From NCBI RefSeq assembly GCF_021347895.1, contig NC_067135.1:23881847-23945846 (forward strand): DNA of 64,000 bases, given 5' to 3'. Positions 10,581 through 25,559 of the stretch are shown in pieces; position 1 is the first letter of the stretch, and each line of letters begins with the position of its first letter. Below the pieces are notes generated by a model, which made no database searches, was not told where the DNA came from, and saw only the letters and a program-made list of their open reading frames with translations. Origin of the DNA: Acanthochromis polyacanthus. Taxonomy: Eukaryota; Chordata; Actinopteri; Pomacentridae. Both the position numbers and the translations under genes were made by a program.

Positions 10581-11550
10581 TTCTCTCACGGTAACGCTAC
10601 ACTAACAGCTAATGGCTAAGTTAGAAGTTCACCACAGATTAACCTGAAACTAGAGTCTAGAGAACAATAATTAATAGAGCTTTAAGATCTGGACCTTAGT
10701 AGGAAATAAAAATGATAGAAAAGTGGAAGATTAAGGAAATAGAGAAGAACAGCAGCAGAGAAACTGATCAGTCAAAGCCACATAAACAGAGAAGATCTTT
10801 TAATCACTCCAATTTCTATTCTATATATTCAGCTATAATCAAACTTATTAATGAAGAAGCCTAGTTATGCTGTTAAAACATTCCATTTAATGGAATGTAA
10901 TCAAAAATGTAAAAAAAGAAGGTTGATTTTTATATATTTTAGTTTATGCATACTTTCTATTGATCCTTTGTTTCTTTAAATGTATGGCGCCAGTACAAAG
11001 GTGTGTCCTGGACAGAAATTGACTATAAAATTCTTCTGTTCTATTCTGCATCGCTTACAAACCCATGATGGTGGATCCCTAATCGTTACTACTTTTTTTT
11101 TTAATCTGCTAATGTACCTAAATCCAGGTGGACAGAAACGTACCAACTATGACAGATGAGACGTGATAATTGATAAAATATGGAGCTATCGGTGCACATT
11201 TTTTGTTCCGTCTCTCTTTGGAGACGTTCCCTCGTTTTGATATTGAGAAATGTGATAAAAGCAGTTGTGTGAAGAATGAAAAAGGGGCGTCTGGGAGAGA
11301 AGTTCACAGCCCATTTACCTCCTCACTTCTACACATTTGGACAATGACTGCAGGAAACATCAGAAAGGTGTTGACAACCATCAGATTATCAGAGTAAATA
11401 TCAGATTAAAGCTCCATTTGTCCACATAAAATGCTACGTTTCTTACTTTTCAAACCTAAAAGGAAGCACTGAATGATGAATCAAGGCTGAAATCCAAAGA
11501 GAATCTGCACTCAGTGAATTCAGATCCTTTTCATCTCTCCTCCCTTTGGT

Positions 11551-11553
<3 letters not shown>
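10581..11553. other. Intron 2 sequence without recognised content
   Basis: This is AT-rich sequence with no gene or clear element. A short palindrome ACATTCCATTTAATGGAATGT lies near 10878-10898. Confidence 0.4.

Positions 11554-11585
<32 letters not shown>
11554..11585. repeat. (TA)16 microsatellite
   Basis: An uninterrupted run of about 16 TA units. Confidence 0.95.
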
Positions 11586-11592
<7 letters not shown>

Positions 11593-11727
11593 AACCACAG
11601 ACCAACCCGGTTGGTAAACATGCAGCTTTCTGACGTCACATTACAGCATATCTGATAAGTTGAAACGGTTGCTGCTCTGCCCTCTTTGGACCTGCTAACA
11701 TACGCCCTGTGTAAGTAGGAAAACATG

Positions 11728-12335
11728 ACCTAAAAATATCAATAAAAGTAGAAAAATATGACCTAAAAATATCAATAAAAGTAGAAAAATATGACCTAAA
11801 AATATGAACAGAAATAGAAAAATATGACTTAAAAATATGAACTGAAGTAGAAAAATATGACCTAAATAAGTAGAAAAGGTTCTAAAAAAAAAAAATAAAT
11901 CGAGAAATGAGTTGAAAAATATGCCCTAAAAATATAAATATAGGTCGGAAAACATGCCTTAAACATATAAATATAAGTGGAAAAATATGACCTAAAAATA
12001 TAAATGTAGGTTTAAAAAAAAAGTCTTAAAAACATAAATAAAAGTAGAAGAATATGTCTTAAAAATATAAATATAGGTAGAAAAATATGACCTAAACGTA
12101 CAAATACAGATTAAAAAAATGTCTTAAAATATAAATAAAAAATGTTCTAAAAAGATAAAGAAAAATGTCTTCAAAATATAAATAAAAAAATATGTTTTAA
12201 AAATATAAATATAACTAGAAAATATGTCTGAAAAATATAAACAAATACAAAAATATGTCCAAAAAACCTAAATCGAAAAATATGATCCAAAACTATAAAC
12301 ATAAGTAGACAAATATCTTAGAAATGTTAGAAAAA
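11728..12335. repeat. A-rich minisatellite, unit about 33-36 bp
   Basis: Units read approximately AAAAATATGACCTAAAAATA followed by TCAATAAAAGTAG. The first three are nearly identical and later ones diverge (TATGTCTTAAAAATATAAATA). It is related to the array at 14520-14970 on the other side of the hAT MITE at 12907. Confidence 0.85.
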
Positions 12336-12898
12336 TCTCAGTCCATCAATAAGCACAGAAATGACTGATCCTCATGGTGAACTTTTCTCTCGGCTTCCAG
12401 AGAATCTACAAGTAGCTGCAGGTTGTTTGGGATTCTCTGTGCTGTTTGAGGAGAGTTGGAGCTCTAAATGAGATCTTTTACAGTCGCCTGGTGTGGAAAC
12501 ACCTGATCACAGGGGCTGCTTAACTCCGAACGGAGGGGCCAGGGAGTCCACGAGGGGGGATTATTTTAGACTTTACGTAGAACGGCAAACGAAATCGTCA
12601 GAAGCGAGAGCAAACGGAGTTCCAGTGAAAAGGCGGTGAGTCAGACCAGAAGCATGAGTCGTGATCGAGGCTGCTTGAATGAAAGCAGCTCTTATGCAAG
12701 CAGAGCAGCAGACGTGTGGACGGACACATGTGCAAACTGATTTCTGCTGCCTGGGATTCTAGCCTGGTTTCTATTTCCTCCTCCTCCTTACGCAACACAC
12801 CGTTTAGCCTCTAAATCCAATCAGAGTGTGAAAGAGTCACAAAGAGGCGCTGGGTGGGATTAAATGAACGCGTCTGAACATTTGCAACTTCTGCAAAG
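12336..12898. other. Spacer between minisatellite and hAT MITE
   Basis: Mixed-composition intron without recognised genes or elements. Confidence 0.4.
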
Positions 12899-12906
12899 TC
12901 TTAGAC

Positions 12907-14096
12907 CAGGTGTGCCAAACGTGCGGCCCGCGGGCCAAAACTGGTCCTCCAGAGGGTCCAATCAGGCCCACAGGATGACTATGTAAAGTGTAAAAAATTC
13001 AGAGAAGACTGTAAAATTGTAAAAATATAAATTAAGTAATAGATAGATTGTTTTTGTTGTTTTTTGTCTTTTTTCATCTGATTTTTATTGTTCGTTTCAC
13101 ATTTTTGTCAGTCTGTAATTTCTTTGTATAATTTTTCTCTTTTTTGTTTTGCTTTGTGTCGGTTTGTCTGATCTTCTGCCTCGTTTCTGTAATATTTTGT
13201 CATGTTGTTTTTCGTCTTTTCCTGACTTTTGCCTTTTGTCATGTTTTTATTGTTTTATGTGTCGTTTGTCTCACTTATGTTGTTTGTTACATTTTGTCTC
13301 TTTTTTTGTCTTTTTTCCCCACTGTGCTTCATGTCGTGTGCCTCATTTTTTTTTATATAATTTTGTTTTGTTGTCATTTTGTGTCGTTTTTGTCATTTTT
13401 GCAGCGTTTTTTCTTTTCTTTTTTTGTCTGACTTGTCTTATGTTTTTGTAGTTTTGCTTCTCATTTTTGTTATTTTGGGTTTCCTTTTCGTCTAGCCTCT
13501 GTTTTTTTTTGTCTTATTTTTGTCAGTTTTTTGGTTTGCTTTATTCTTTTTGTCTTTCGCTTCTCATTTCGTCTCATTTTTGTGTCATTTTTTGTCCTAT
13601 TTTTGTCATTTTGTGCCTTCATTTTTCTTGTTTGTGTTGTTTGTCCATTTATTAGTTGCTTTGTAATTTTTTTGTCATATTTTTTGTCTCCTTTTTGTTG
13701 TTTTGCGTTTCATTTTTGCAATATTTAGTGGGGTTTTTTGTCTTTTTTGTCATTTTTATTATGAAGTAATATACTATAACAATCAGTTACAGATGACTAA
13801 ATGTTTTGCTCCTTTGTAGCAACACTGTGATCTGGAAGTTATAATGAGTAAATGATAAACTGAGACAATGTTGAAACCGAATGAATTTTTCTCAAGAAAT
13901 TTCAGGTTGTTTATGATGTTTTGTAAAAAGATAATTCTTTAAATGTGAACATTTCCAGAATGCATCTTTTTGAACTGAAACAAAGCAAACATTTGGAGTT
14001 GTGGTTATTTTTAGGTTATGCTGTGATTTTATTGGTCACTGGAGGCTAAATTTGGCTGTATGTGGCCCCTAAACTAGAATAACTTTGACACTCCTG
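12907..14096. mobile_element. hAT-type MITE copy A with expanded T-rich core
   Basis: The ends are CAGGTGTGCCAAAC and TTTGACACTCCTG, decayed forms of the family end CAGGGGTGTCAAAC. Flanks TCTTAGAC (12899-12906) and TCTTATAG (14097-14104) agree at 6 of 8 bases, consistent with an old 8-bp hAT target duplication. About 700 bp of the interior (13060-13760) is a degenerate minisatellite of TTTTTGTCATTTTGTGTCG units. The long Phe/Cys/Leu-rich readings there are artefacts of it. The right part (13790-14090) is unique family sequence shared with the copy at 57230. Confidence 0.8.
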
Positions 14097-14104
14097 TCTT
14101 ATAG

Positions 14105-14519
14105 TGAGTGTTTGTGCCTACAAGGTGATGAGGCTCATAGTGTGTGGGCTCCAGTTGAGTCTTGCTGGTAAATGAGTGTGTCGGCGAGGTCAATGATGCA
14201 GCCGAGAACATGACTCATCGCTTCAAACACGAATGGACACACTCCTATAAGGTGTTTTTTTCCCCAATCTACGGCGCAGCATTCCTCGTGCTCACTCGCA
14301 CACATTTGACGGAAAACTACAAAAGAACGCTGGGACGCTGCAGCACTTCATCCATGGAATTGTGTGGGTTTTTTTTTTTTCAATTATAGGGTGGAAATCC
14401 AATATCCTACAAGTTAAAGTTCATTTTCCGTGAAGAAATTGTTCAGTGACTGGCAGGCTGAGCACTTCTGAGGCTTGGAATAACATGAAACGGGACAAAT
14501 GTTCGCAGAAAAGTTGATT
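14105..14519. other. Spacer
   Basis: Noncoding intron with no recognised element. Confidence 0.4.
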
Positions 14520-14970
14520 ATAGAAAGCATAACATAAGCACAAGAAAATGTTCTAGAAAATATGTCCTAAAAACAAAATAAAATGTGTTCTAAAAATATA
14601 AACAGAAATACAAAAATAGGTCCTAAAAATAAGTAGAAAAATGTCCTAACAATTAAATAAATAAGTAGAAAAATATGTCCTAATAAAATAAGAAAAATAT
14701 GTCTTAAAAAATAAATAAGTAGAAAAATTTGTCCCAAAAATATAATGAATAAATAGAAAAATCTGACCTAAAAATATAACAATTAAATAGAAAAATATGT
14801 CCTAAAATATAAACATGAGTAGAAAATTAAAAATATGACCTAAAATATAAACATAAATGGAAAAACATATGCAGAAATTTAAAAATGTAAACATAAGTAG
14901 TAAAATACGTTCAAAAAAATATAAACATTAGTAGAAAACTGTGGCCTAAAAATATAAACATAAGTAGGTT
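14520..14970. repeat. A-rich minisatellite, second array
   Basis: Units such as GTAGAAAAATATGTCCTAAA and AATATAAACATAAGTAG belong to the same family as the array at 11728-12335, but are more degenerate. Confidence 0.8.
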
Positions 14971-16009
14971 AAAAAAGGTTGGGGAAAAAAAGCACTTGAG
15001 CTTGTGTGTTCACTGTTAAATCTTGTGAGAGTAGACTTGGTAGAAAGATCACTTTCTGAGTCTGCTGCTATTTTTAGACGACTTTTAATCAGAGATCAAA
15101 CACAGTGATACGGTTAATTGTAATGTTTTAAGTGTGATTGTATAGACTGGTGGCACCAAGAGAGCTAATTACAGTTGTACTAATTAAGCCCGGCACTTGA
15201 AGAGAGAGCAGGGGCTGAAATTACTACTTTACAGGCTTTTAGAACAACTGTGTGCAAAACATTAGAGGAGATGTCGTAACAAACGGCAAAAAGTGAAGTA
15301 CAGGAGGAACATTCAGTGTGTGTGGAAATGTGGACTTTGCCATTTTTGCAAAACATGAGGAGCGCCGCTGCTCCCCCCAAACGAGGACACGCCATGGGAG
15401 AATCCATGATCAATGCGAAAGATATGGAAATCCACATCGTTCATTACCCTACAGAGTTAGTGGCTCCTCGCATTTGAAGGGCGATAAGGGAAAAATGTAA
15501 GACTGCTGACTTTTCTGTTACATAACCTAAGTATGTCTGGCTGCTTGTTTTCAAATGGTGCGTTTCCACTTAGCACTACTGGAGAAGGATAAAAAGGCTC
15601 TGATAGCACAGAAGACAAGTTGAAAAACACCGTTTAGTTGTAAAGTGGCTATTTTAGACCGCACAAACTGATGTAGTGAAGTTACAACTCAGTGGTGATG
15701 CTCAATAACAACTATTGGCAGTAAGCTAGTTAGCCTGACATGCTAAAGATGCATTTTCACAACAATTCTGAAACTCCAAGCTCCTAAAAACATCAGTCTT
15801 CCACTAAAACCCCAGTCCAAACACCTAAAAGCTATATTGTGTGACTTTATACACATGTACACTAGCTTTTGTGTGGATACAACAGTCATAACAAGCATAT
15901 ATGAAGAGCTTTACATCCATGTCTGGTGATAGCAAGGGTGCATCTTTGGAAAACTTTACCAGGCAAAGCCAAAGAAGCATTTGCAGCTAAAATCACTGTT
16001 TAAGAGGTT
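14971..16009. other. Intron 2 sequence without recognised content
   Basis: No supported genes. TTAGC-rich stretches near 15720-15750 recall the 5.6-6.3 kb array but are not organised as repeats. Confidence 0.4.
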
Positions 16010-16078
16010 TGTGTGTGCTATATTAGCTAAAGTTGCTCTATATTAGTTAAAGTTGTTCTAAAATGAGTTCAAGTTGAT
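16010..16078. repeat. Short minisatellite, GCTCTATATTAGTTAAAGTT units
   Basis: Two to three units of about 27 bp. The same motif is longer at 50340-50465, and in both places a Tc1-type MITE copy adjoins it. Confidence 0.6.
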
Positions 16079-16395
16079 CCATATTCACGTATTAACATAA
16101 CTGCACAAGGGTTTTCTAATTATCAATGAGCCTTTCAACACCATTAGCTAACACAATGTAGCATTAGACCACAGGAGTGATGGTTGCTGGAAATGTTCCT
16201 CTGTACCCCTATGGAGGTGTTCCATTAAAAATCAGCCGTTTGCAGCTAGAATAGTCATTTACCACATTAACAATGTCCAGACCAGATTTACCATGCATTT
16301 AATGTTATTTTCATTTAAAAAAAACAAACAAACAGCTTTTCTTTCAAAACTAAGGACATTTCTAAGTGGCCCCTAATGTTTAAATGGTACTATAG
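16079..16395 (+). mobile_element. Tc1-type MITE, left-truncated copy
   Basis: It shares CAACACCATTAGCTAACACA, AATGTAGCATTAGA and CTGTACCCCTATGGAG with the other copies, and ends CTAATGTTTAAATGGTACTA. The left terminal repeat is missing. Confidence 0.75.
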
Positions 16396-16722
16396 GTCAA
16401 ACATCCTTGTTGAAGCAGTATATACACTGTACTAACATGATTTATGGGTGGTTTATACATAAATTAACCTCCAGCAATATCACACGATGAACAGATTATG
16501 CTGTAACATCTGGGAAGGTTGTAAACAAATAGTGCTCTAAAAAAATGCTTATTTAGGAGAAAAACTGTACGTCTCTGTAATTCATCATTAAAACAGCTGA
16601 AACTGAAGTTTCTGGACTTCGGTAGTGCTGTGATTTGGACGTGCTTTTCATAGACGAAGCTGAAAAACACAGTGCAGAAGTTCTAAATTCTCCAGATATC
16701 CCGTGCTACAATCTAATGTGTA
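16396..16722. other. Spacer left of the intact Tc1 element
   Basis: Noncoding intron with no recognised element, ending in the TA target site at 16721-16722. Confidence 0.4.
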
Positions 16723-18358
<1,636 letters not shown>

Positions 18359-18360
18359 TA

Positions 18361-19024
18361 GGTAGCTGCCATGTACTGTCCAAAAAATGCCCCTTGTGTC
18401 TGTCGTAATTAATCGCATTCTTGTCACATCGCAATATTTGACAGAATAAGCAAAGTTTTCCAGCTCAAATAAATTCTGGTTGAAGACTGAATTGATAAAT
18501 ATATATGTGAACTTAAACAACAAAAATGTTTTATTTCTTTTTTTTCCCTGCAGTTTTCATCTGTCTACCACATTCACAGATTGCTGCAAACTGAAAGTGA
18601 CATTATAGTGATTAATGTCTATTATGGGATGGCTACACTGCACCAGGACTGTTGTAGCTAACGTTCGCTCTGGTGCTAACAGCAACATGTTTTACATTGA
18701 GGTGATCAGAAAACTCTTTGTTGCACAATTATTTGCACACAACCATGCTTTTATCAAAGCTGCCATCAAGAAGATTTTTAAATGAGCTGCCCAACAAGCT
18801 CAATGTGGTCTCGTCTTCCTTCACAACTTTTTTGTGCTCTCATTCACTCAGTGCATCCTGTGCATCTTCTTCATGGCTAGAAAACAGACATTAGGTTCAT
18901 TAGCGCCACCTACCGGACTGGAGTGTGCATCAGTGTTAGAGAACTGAGAAAAGTGTGATTAAATGCGCTATTTTTCTGTAATTAATTAATTAATCGAAAT
19001 TAACGCATTAGTCTCAGCCCTGAC
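18361..19024. mobile_element. Probable hAT-related remnant
   Basis: GTAATTAATCGCATTCTTGT at the left and TTAATCGAAATTAACGCATT followed by CAGCCCTGA at the right resemble the ATTAATCG-rich ends of vertebrate hAT elements. A related segment is at 38075-38470. No target duplication could be fixed and no transposase is seen. Confidence 0.4.
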
Positions 19025-20109
<1,085 letters not shown>

Positions 20110-20890
20110 ACAAGTGTTTGTTTTGTGTCTCATTTGTCGTCTAATTTTTTGTCTCGTTTTTGTCGTTTGTCCAGTTTTTGTCGCTTTGTAACTTTTTTGT
20201 CTCATTTTTTTGTCTTTTTTGTGTCATTTGTATCATCTTTTGTCAAAATTTTGGTCTCGCTTTTGTTGTTTGTCCATTTTTTGTAATTTTGTAACTTCTT
20301 TGTCTAATTTTCAGTCTTTGTTTTGTGTCATTTGCCCATTTTTTGTCGCTTTGTAACATTTCTTGCTTCTGTTACGTGTCGTTTGTCTCAGTTTTCATTA
20401 AATTTTGTCTCGTTCATGTCATTTGTCCATTTTTTGTCTCTAACTTTTTTGTCTAATTTTTTGTTTCGTCTTGTCGTTTGTCTCGTTTTATGTCATTTTG
20501 AGTTTTTGTAATATTTTGTCTTGTTTTTGTTGTTTTTTGCCTGATTTTTGCTGTTTGTCTCATGTTTTTGTTGTTTTGTGTTGTTTGTGTTTTTTTGTCT
20601 CATTTGTGTTTGTCAATTTTTTCATTGCTTTGATTCTTGCTTTTGTAATTTTTTGTCTTGTTTGTGCCATTTTGTAACTTTTTAATCACATTTTTGTCTT
20701 TTTTTGTTTTGTTTCATATCGTTTGCCTCATTTTTTGCCATTTTGTTTTTCGCTTTTGTCGTTTTGTGTCTCAGTTTTGTCACTTTTGTTTTTTTGTCAC
20801 TTTTTTGTCTGACTTTTTGCAGTTAACGTCGTCTCTGTAATTTTTACACTTTCCAAAGTCCTCCCGGGGTCGCATGTTTGACACCTATGA
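20110..20890. mobile_element. hAT-type MITE copy B, one end only, T-rich core
   Basis: The right end CTCTGTAATTTTTACACTTT followed by CGCATGTTTGACACCTA is the GC-rich terminus of the CAGGGGTGTCAAAC family. About 700 bp of TTTTTGTCGTTTTGTCTC-like minisatellite precede it. The left terminus is missing. The minisatellite is T-rich on the plus strand although this terminus is at the right, the opposite polarity to the other copies. Confidence 0.7.
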
Positions 20891-20929
20891 GCTAGACTCC
20901 TTGTTTGTGGTTACTAAACTCTGATCTGC

Positions 20930-21113
20930 AGAATCCCTCTCAGTCCTCATGGAAAGACTAAAGACCCAGCTCTTCACGTGAACACCTTCAGGTCCTATCA
21001 TCACACTTGAACTTGTTCTATGGCTTTTATCCAGGTTGTTTCCTCCTGACTAGATCCTTGCTGGTGTCGTATCTACTCTCAGATGTATGTCCCTTTGGAT
21101 AAAATGGAACAGT
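20930..21113 (+). mobile_element. L2/CR1-like LINE 3' end remnant
   Basis: CTAAAGACCCAGCTCTTCAC, then CTCTCAGATGTATGTCCCTT and TGGATAAAA, follow the order seen at the end of fish L2-type LINEs and the SINEs that share their tail. It is very short and decayed. Confidence 0.4.
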
Positions 21114-21791
21114 AGAAATGTAGAATGGTCTACACCCTCCCTCGGTCTCTTTCTACCTCACATCAAAGCACTCACACACAGAGAGAAGAGGAAAGTGGTG
21201 TGTCCTGCTACCGTCAGCACTTTCCCCGGTGTCCTCGCCAGACCGTCCCTGTCTCCTCTCATGTCCTTAATGACTCTCACACTCCGTCTGCTCCACCACC
21301 TTCCCCTCCCTCCGTCCGATCGCACACAGTCGCAGCTCTCCATCCTGATTTCCTGATGCACTGAGGTGCAATCAATCAGACTGTAATTTTCCCTCGCTGA
21401 CACGTACAACTACCCTGCCCCGAAGAAGAAAAGATGATGGGTGGTATTTCTGAGTACGTGGCGTCCTTGAAAACAAACTTCACAGCACCGTGTTATACTG
21501 TACCCTGTGGCCTGGCAAATCTTGGGGCTGTGACATTCCTCGAAGTCGCAGCACACTGAGGAAAAACGGAAAACTATGGGAGCCATAAGGATGGCTGTTC
21601 TTCTTGGAAAATATTTAGCGTGACAGGTTGTAGGGGTTTGATTCTCAGCCGTGTTTGCACTGAGTTACAAAACCAAACAGTGGTGAAGCACAGAATTACT
21701 CAGTGGCTGTTTCAGCTATCAGAGGTTAGCATGTTAGCAGGAATGTTGAGCCTAAACTCAGAGTTTTCAGTGTCAGGAAGGCTTTTAATCT
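21114..21791. other. Spacer
   Basis: Noncoding intron with no supported gene. Confidence 0.4.
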
Positions 21792-21933
21792 GCTAGATCT
21801 CCATGGTAACAGATGCTGTGGAGCTAGATCTCCATGGTAACAGATGCTGTGGAGCTAGATCTCCATGGTAACAGATGCTGCGGAGCTAGATCTCCATGGT
21901 AACTGATGCTGCGGAGCTAGATCTCCATGGTAA
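21792..21933. repeat. 31-bp minisatellite, about 4.6 units
   Basis: GCTAGATCTCCATGGTAACA starts at 21792, 21823, 21854, 21885 and 21916. Only one or two bases differ between units, so the array is recent. Confidence 0.97.
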
Positions 21934-23247
21934 GGTAATTGATTATTTATGAGACACAGATTCTCAATTGAGGGAAAATGTTTTATCTGCAAACCTGTTG
22001 ATCAACCACTGAATGAAGCCGTGTAATTACAGTACCACACACTGTATGCACCGTGTTGCCATGGAAACCTGACACATATTCAGCTGGTGATGCAGAAATC
22101 GTATTTATCACTGAGAATATTCAATCAGTAACTTTCGTTTCACTTTGATTTGGCCACAAATTAAAGTGATTTCCTGCACTATGGGATAGTATCAGACCTA
22201 AATCCCCTTCAATATAATATCATGTTTAAACATATGAAGTTTAAAGTAACATCTTTATTGTGCAGCTGCACTGATCAGTAAAATAGATATATTAACGTGG
22301 TTTCATATGATCCGTTAGCAGTAACTCCCACATGTCAGAGTTTTAATTTTAGCTGATCACATTGGTTATTTGTCATACCACTTACCTAAAATAGATTGGA
22401 GAAGACTGCAAAACCATCCCTATAATATTCTATGCTGCCTTGTAGTGATAATCAATAGTAAAAAACTAGCTGTAAAAACCTCTACCAATTTAAGTCCAGA
22501 CTAAAACATGTCAACAAATATTACTCGGCCTGCCCTGAAGTTTTGCTCGCATATTCCCTCAGAGGATCAGGCCTGCTAATTTCACTACAATGAGGGTTAA
22601 CATTTTTGGTTTTAAAGCAACAAATCCATAAGAATTAAAGAATAAAACCATGAAATTCTGCACAGATCTTAGTATTATCCACTGGATGCGATCTAGCGCT
22701 TCCCTTAACCCTTCCTCTGATGCTACCAGCTGGTCCTGTCATCTTTTATTCATTGAAATACCTCTTATCTATTGTATGAACAAGCACAAAATTTTTGCAG
22801 ACATTTACAATTCACATACATGAATTTTTGATTAAAATGCCTCAACAGCTATAAGGTGGGTTGCCATGAAACATACATGTTCCCCTCAGAGTAAACTGGT
22901 TTCACTTTACATCGCACAATCAGGTCAAAATCGGTCCTGCACGTTTAGTTATGACCAAATATCTACTCTTTGTTAATGGCTAATTAGCAAATGCTAGCAT
23001 GCTAAAGCTAAACTATCATGGTGAAGGTGGTAAATATATTGGACAATTCCTTTCAACCTGGGCAGGCGAAATCTGCTTCTGTTTGATAAAATGCAGCAAA
23101 TAATAGCTACTGTGTGGATCTGTACGAATAATCTTTCTTAGAATTTTTTTGCAAGATACTGATACTTTTTAGGTCCATTCAGTGAACTTTCTGTGATATT
23201 ATATAGTTCCATGAGTTTAGCTTATGATAATATTGGTAAAATGTCAC
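21934..23247. other. Intron 2 sequence without recognised content
   Basis: AT-rich noncoding sequence with no repeats or genes identified. Confidence 0.4.
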
Positions 23248-23297
23248 ATCTAGACGTCTATGAAGATCAACATCTAGACCTCTATGAACATCTAGAC
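23248..23297. repeat. Minisatellite ATCTAGACCTCTATGAAC, left part
   Basis: About 2.5 units of ATCTAGACCTCTATGAAC lie immediately left of a hAT element. The array continues on the other side at 24131-24205. Confidence 0.85.
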
Positions 23298-24130
23298 CAG
23301 GGGTCGGCAACCTTTAACACTCAAAGAGCCATTTCAACCCGTTTCCCACAAAAGAAAACACCGGGAGCCGCAAGATCCTTTTGGCATTTAAAATGAAGAC
23401 AACACTGCATATATCGTTTTTTACCTCAAGACCTTTGTTAATCAGTCGTGATTAATTAATTACAAAGCCTCTAATTAGATAATTAATTTTTTTAATTGTG
23501 TCCTTCCACTAATATTTATCTTACTTGGTTTATGTCATTTTTGCTCCTGGACCTCATATGTTACATAATGTTAGCTGGAAATCAATATTTTGCGAATGTC
23601 TATTTAACTTGTAAAATCTAGTTATCTTAAGCTAATAACTTTTCTCCGGTAAGTCGCTGCCCTATTTTCCAAGACCACACTCATCTGACTCTCTGACCTG
23701 CTGCCTGAATGCTGGACGTGACATCGAGCCGTGCTCTTGCCAGTAACGTGTATTACCCTATCAAAGAGTAGATACTCAGCAAGACAATTATCCGTAGTTT
23801 ACCTCAGTACTCACGAGTACTTTTGACTCAAAGACAAGACGTGTCTTTCTTGGAGTGGAGCTTTAAGGCATGAAACGTGTGGGAATCGGAAGCTCCATGT
23901 TGTCTCTCTGCATCAACTTTGCGCTCTCATGTCCCAGGGGAAAACCGCAGCACATCCGGTGGAGTGACACGTCAAAATAAGAGTGGTAATTTCACAATAA
24001 AACTCCATATTAAAATGCATTGAAACGCGCCTGAAAGGCAGAACAATTTATTTTCCAAAGTTACAGGGAGCCACAACAGAGGGCTGAAAGAGCCGCATGC
24101 GGCTCCGGAGCCGCGAGTTGCCGACCCCTG
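23298..24130. mobile_element. Non-autonomous hAT element with perfect 8-bp target duplication
   Basis: The ends are CAGGGGTCGGCAACC and GTTGCCGACCCCTG, flanked by identical ATCTAGAC copies (23290-23297 and 24131-24138). The interior (833 bp) has no transposase. An ATTAATTAATTACAAAGCCT stretch near 23452 also occurs, inverted, near 38127. Confidence 0.95.
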
Positions 24131-24205
24131 ATCTAGACCTCTATGAACACCAACAGCTAGACCTCTATGAACATCTAGACCTATGAACATCTAGACCTCC
24201 ATGAA
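24131..24205. repeat. Minisatellite ATCTAGACCTCTATGAAC, right part
   Basis: Four imperfect units continue the array interrupted by the hAT element. Confidence 0.85.
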
Positions 24206-24268
24206 CACCAGATTGGACCCTCTGGTGGGCCGCTTTTGGCCCGCGGGCTGTATGTCTGACACATCTGG
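24206..24268. mobile_element. Solo terminus of the CAGGGGTGTCAAAC hAT MITE
   Basis: GATTGGACCCTCTGGTGGGC, then GGCCCGCGGGCTGTATG and TCTGACACATCTG, match the GC-rich terminus seen in copies A, C and E. Nothing else of the element is present. Confidence 0.7.
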
Positions 24269-25559
24269 TTTAGTAAGTTAACCAAAGCAATGCCACCAAA
24301 CATGGGGATACACTGTTTAGCTGCAAGGAATGCTGGGAAACAAGAGCAGCTCAGGTGGATTATGAGTAAAACACCCACTGGAGGAGGAGCTTTCTTCACT
24401 CTTCTCCCTGCTCTTGGAATTCCTCCTTATCCCCCATCTCCTCGTCTCTCTGCAGCCCTGTTGGGGTCGTGGGTGGTCAAAGCATCAAACGCTCCCTGGA
24501 GACGGAGACGGCAGCCTCCCCAGAGGGAAGTGAGAGGAATGCTGTGGCTGAGAGAGCAGGCATGGAAAACAGCTCCCTCAGCCATTGTTTGGGTTTCCTG
24601 CTGGGTTGTTTTTGGTACATATTGGCCTGAGATACAAAGGCTTGGAAGCAGAGGCACACGCTGACAAATGATAACAACCGAGACAATGGCCAGACGAGGA
24701 GCCAGGACTGATCGCGCCCCTGCCTGTAGTTAAAGTCAAACTTTAAAATCCAAACGGCCGCAAGCTGAAGCTCCGAGTGACAAATCCTGCAGCCACACAC
24801 AAGTGAAATCAAAGATATCGACCGGGTCTTGATCGCTCGCGAGATTCACGGTGTCGTCGGGGGAGCGGGCCGGGATTGCTTCTTGGCAAGGAGGAAAAAA
24901 TCAGAGGTGAAGAATGGAATGAGCATCAATACCCGCCACACACACCGTTCCTCTAATCACCATCCCAAAGCTTTAACAAATACAGCAGCTGAGGCAAAAC
25001 GAGATATTAAAACTCAATTCATCTGCTATTTGCTCTGAAAGGCAAATTCCTACGTCTGATTTGAAAGCTGAATGTATTAGCAGGGACGGCGGCTGCATTT
25101 TGCTGACAGACCGACCCACGACGAACGCAGCACAAATTTAAATACATGTTCAGATATTACTGTCGGCTGATTTACATTCAGTTGTTGACCGAGCAGCTGG
25201 AAGTGTGCAGCGAGGAAAGGCGATCTGTTTTAATCCAGACACAAGGATAAATATGCGCATCATATAATCTCACATATTTGGCCATTTTCACTGTCGGTGC
25301 ACGACTAAAAGGGCACAAAAATGCCATCATTTATCGATGTCACGCTGTTCCTTATCACAGACAGAAAATTAAAGTGCTTTATAATTACAATAAAATAAAA
25401 ATTAAAAAACTAAATATATATCCGGACCTGTTCTAAAGTGGTCAACAAAAATTAAAAATGCTTTAAAAGTCATCTCCATGTTTATTCTTTTGCTAAAAAA
25501 ATGTTTAAGTTATTTTTGTTATATTGTCACACTTGCATATTCAGTTACTTTTTTACTAT
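24269..25559. other. Intron 2 sequence without recognised content
   Basis: GC-richer until about 25150, then AT-rich. Open readings at 24290-24812 overlap on both strands and carry no recognised motif. Confidence 0.4.

Noticed and set aside
13144..13728. Several overlapping readings rich in Phe, Leu, Cys and Ser resembling membrane proteins
   Set aside because: They are translations of the T-rich minisatellite in the hAT MITE core. All frames stay open because TTTTTGTC units lack stops, and the same occurs at 20083-20840, 28176-28563 and 57429-57794.
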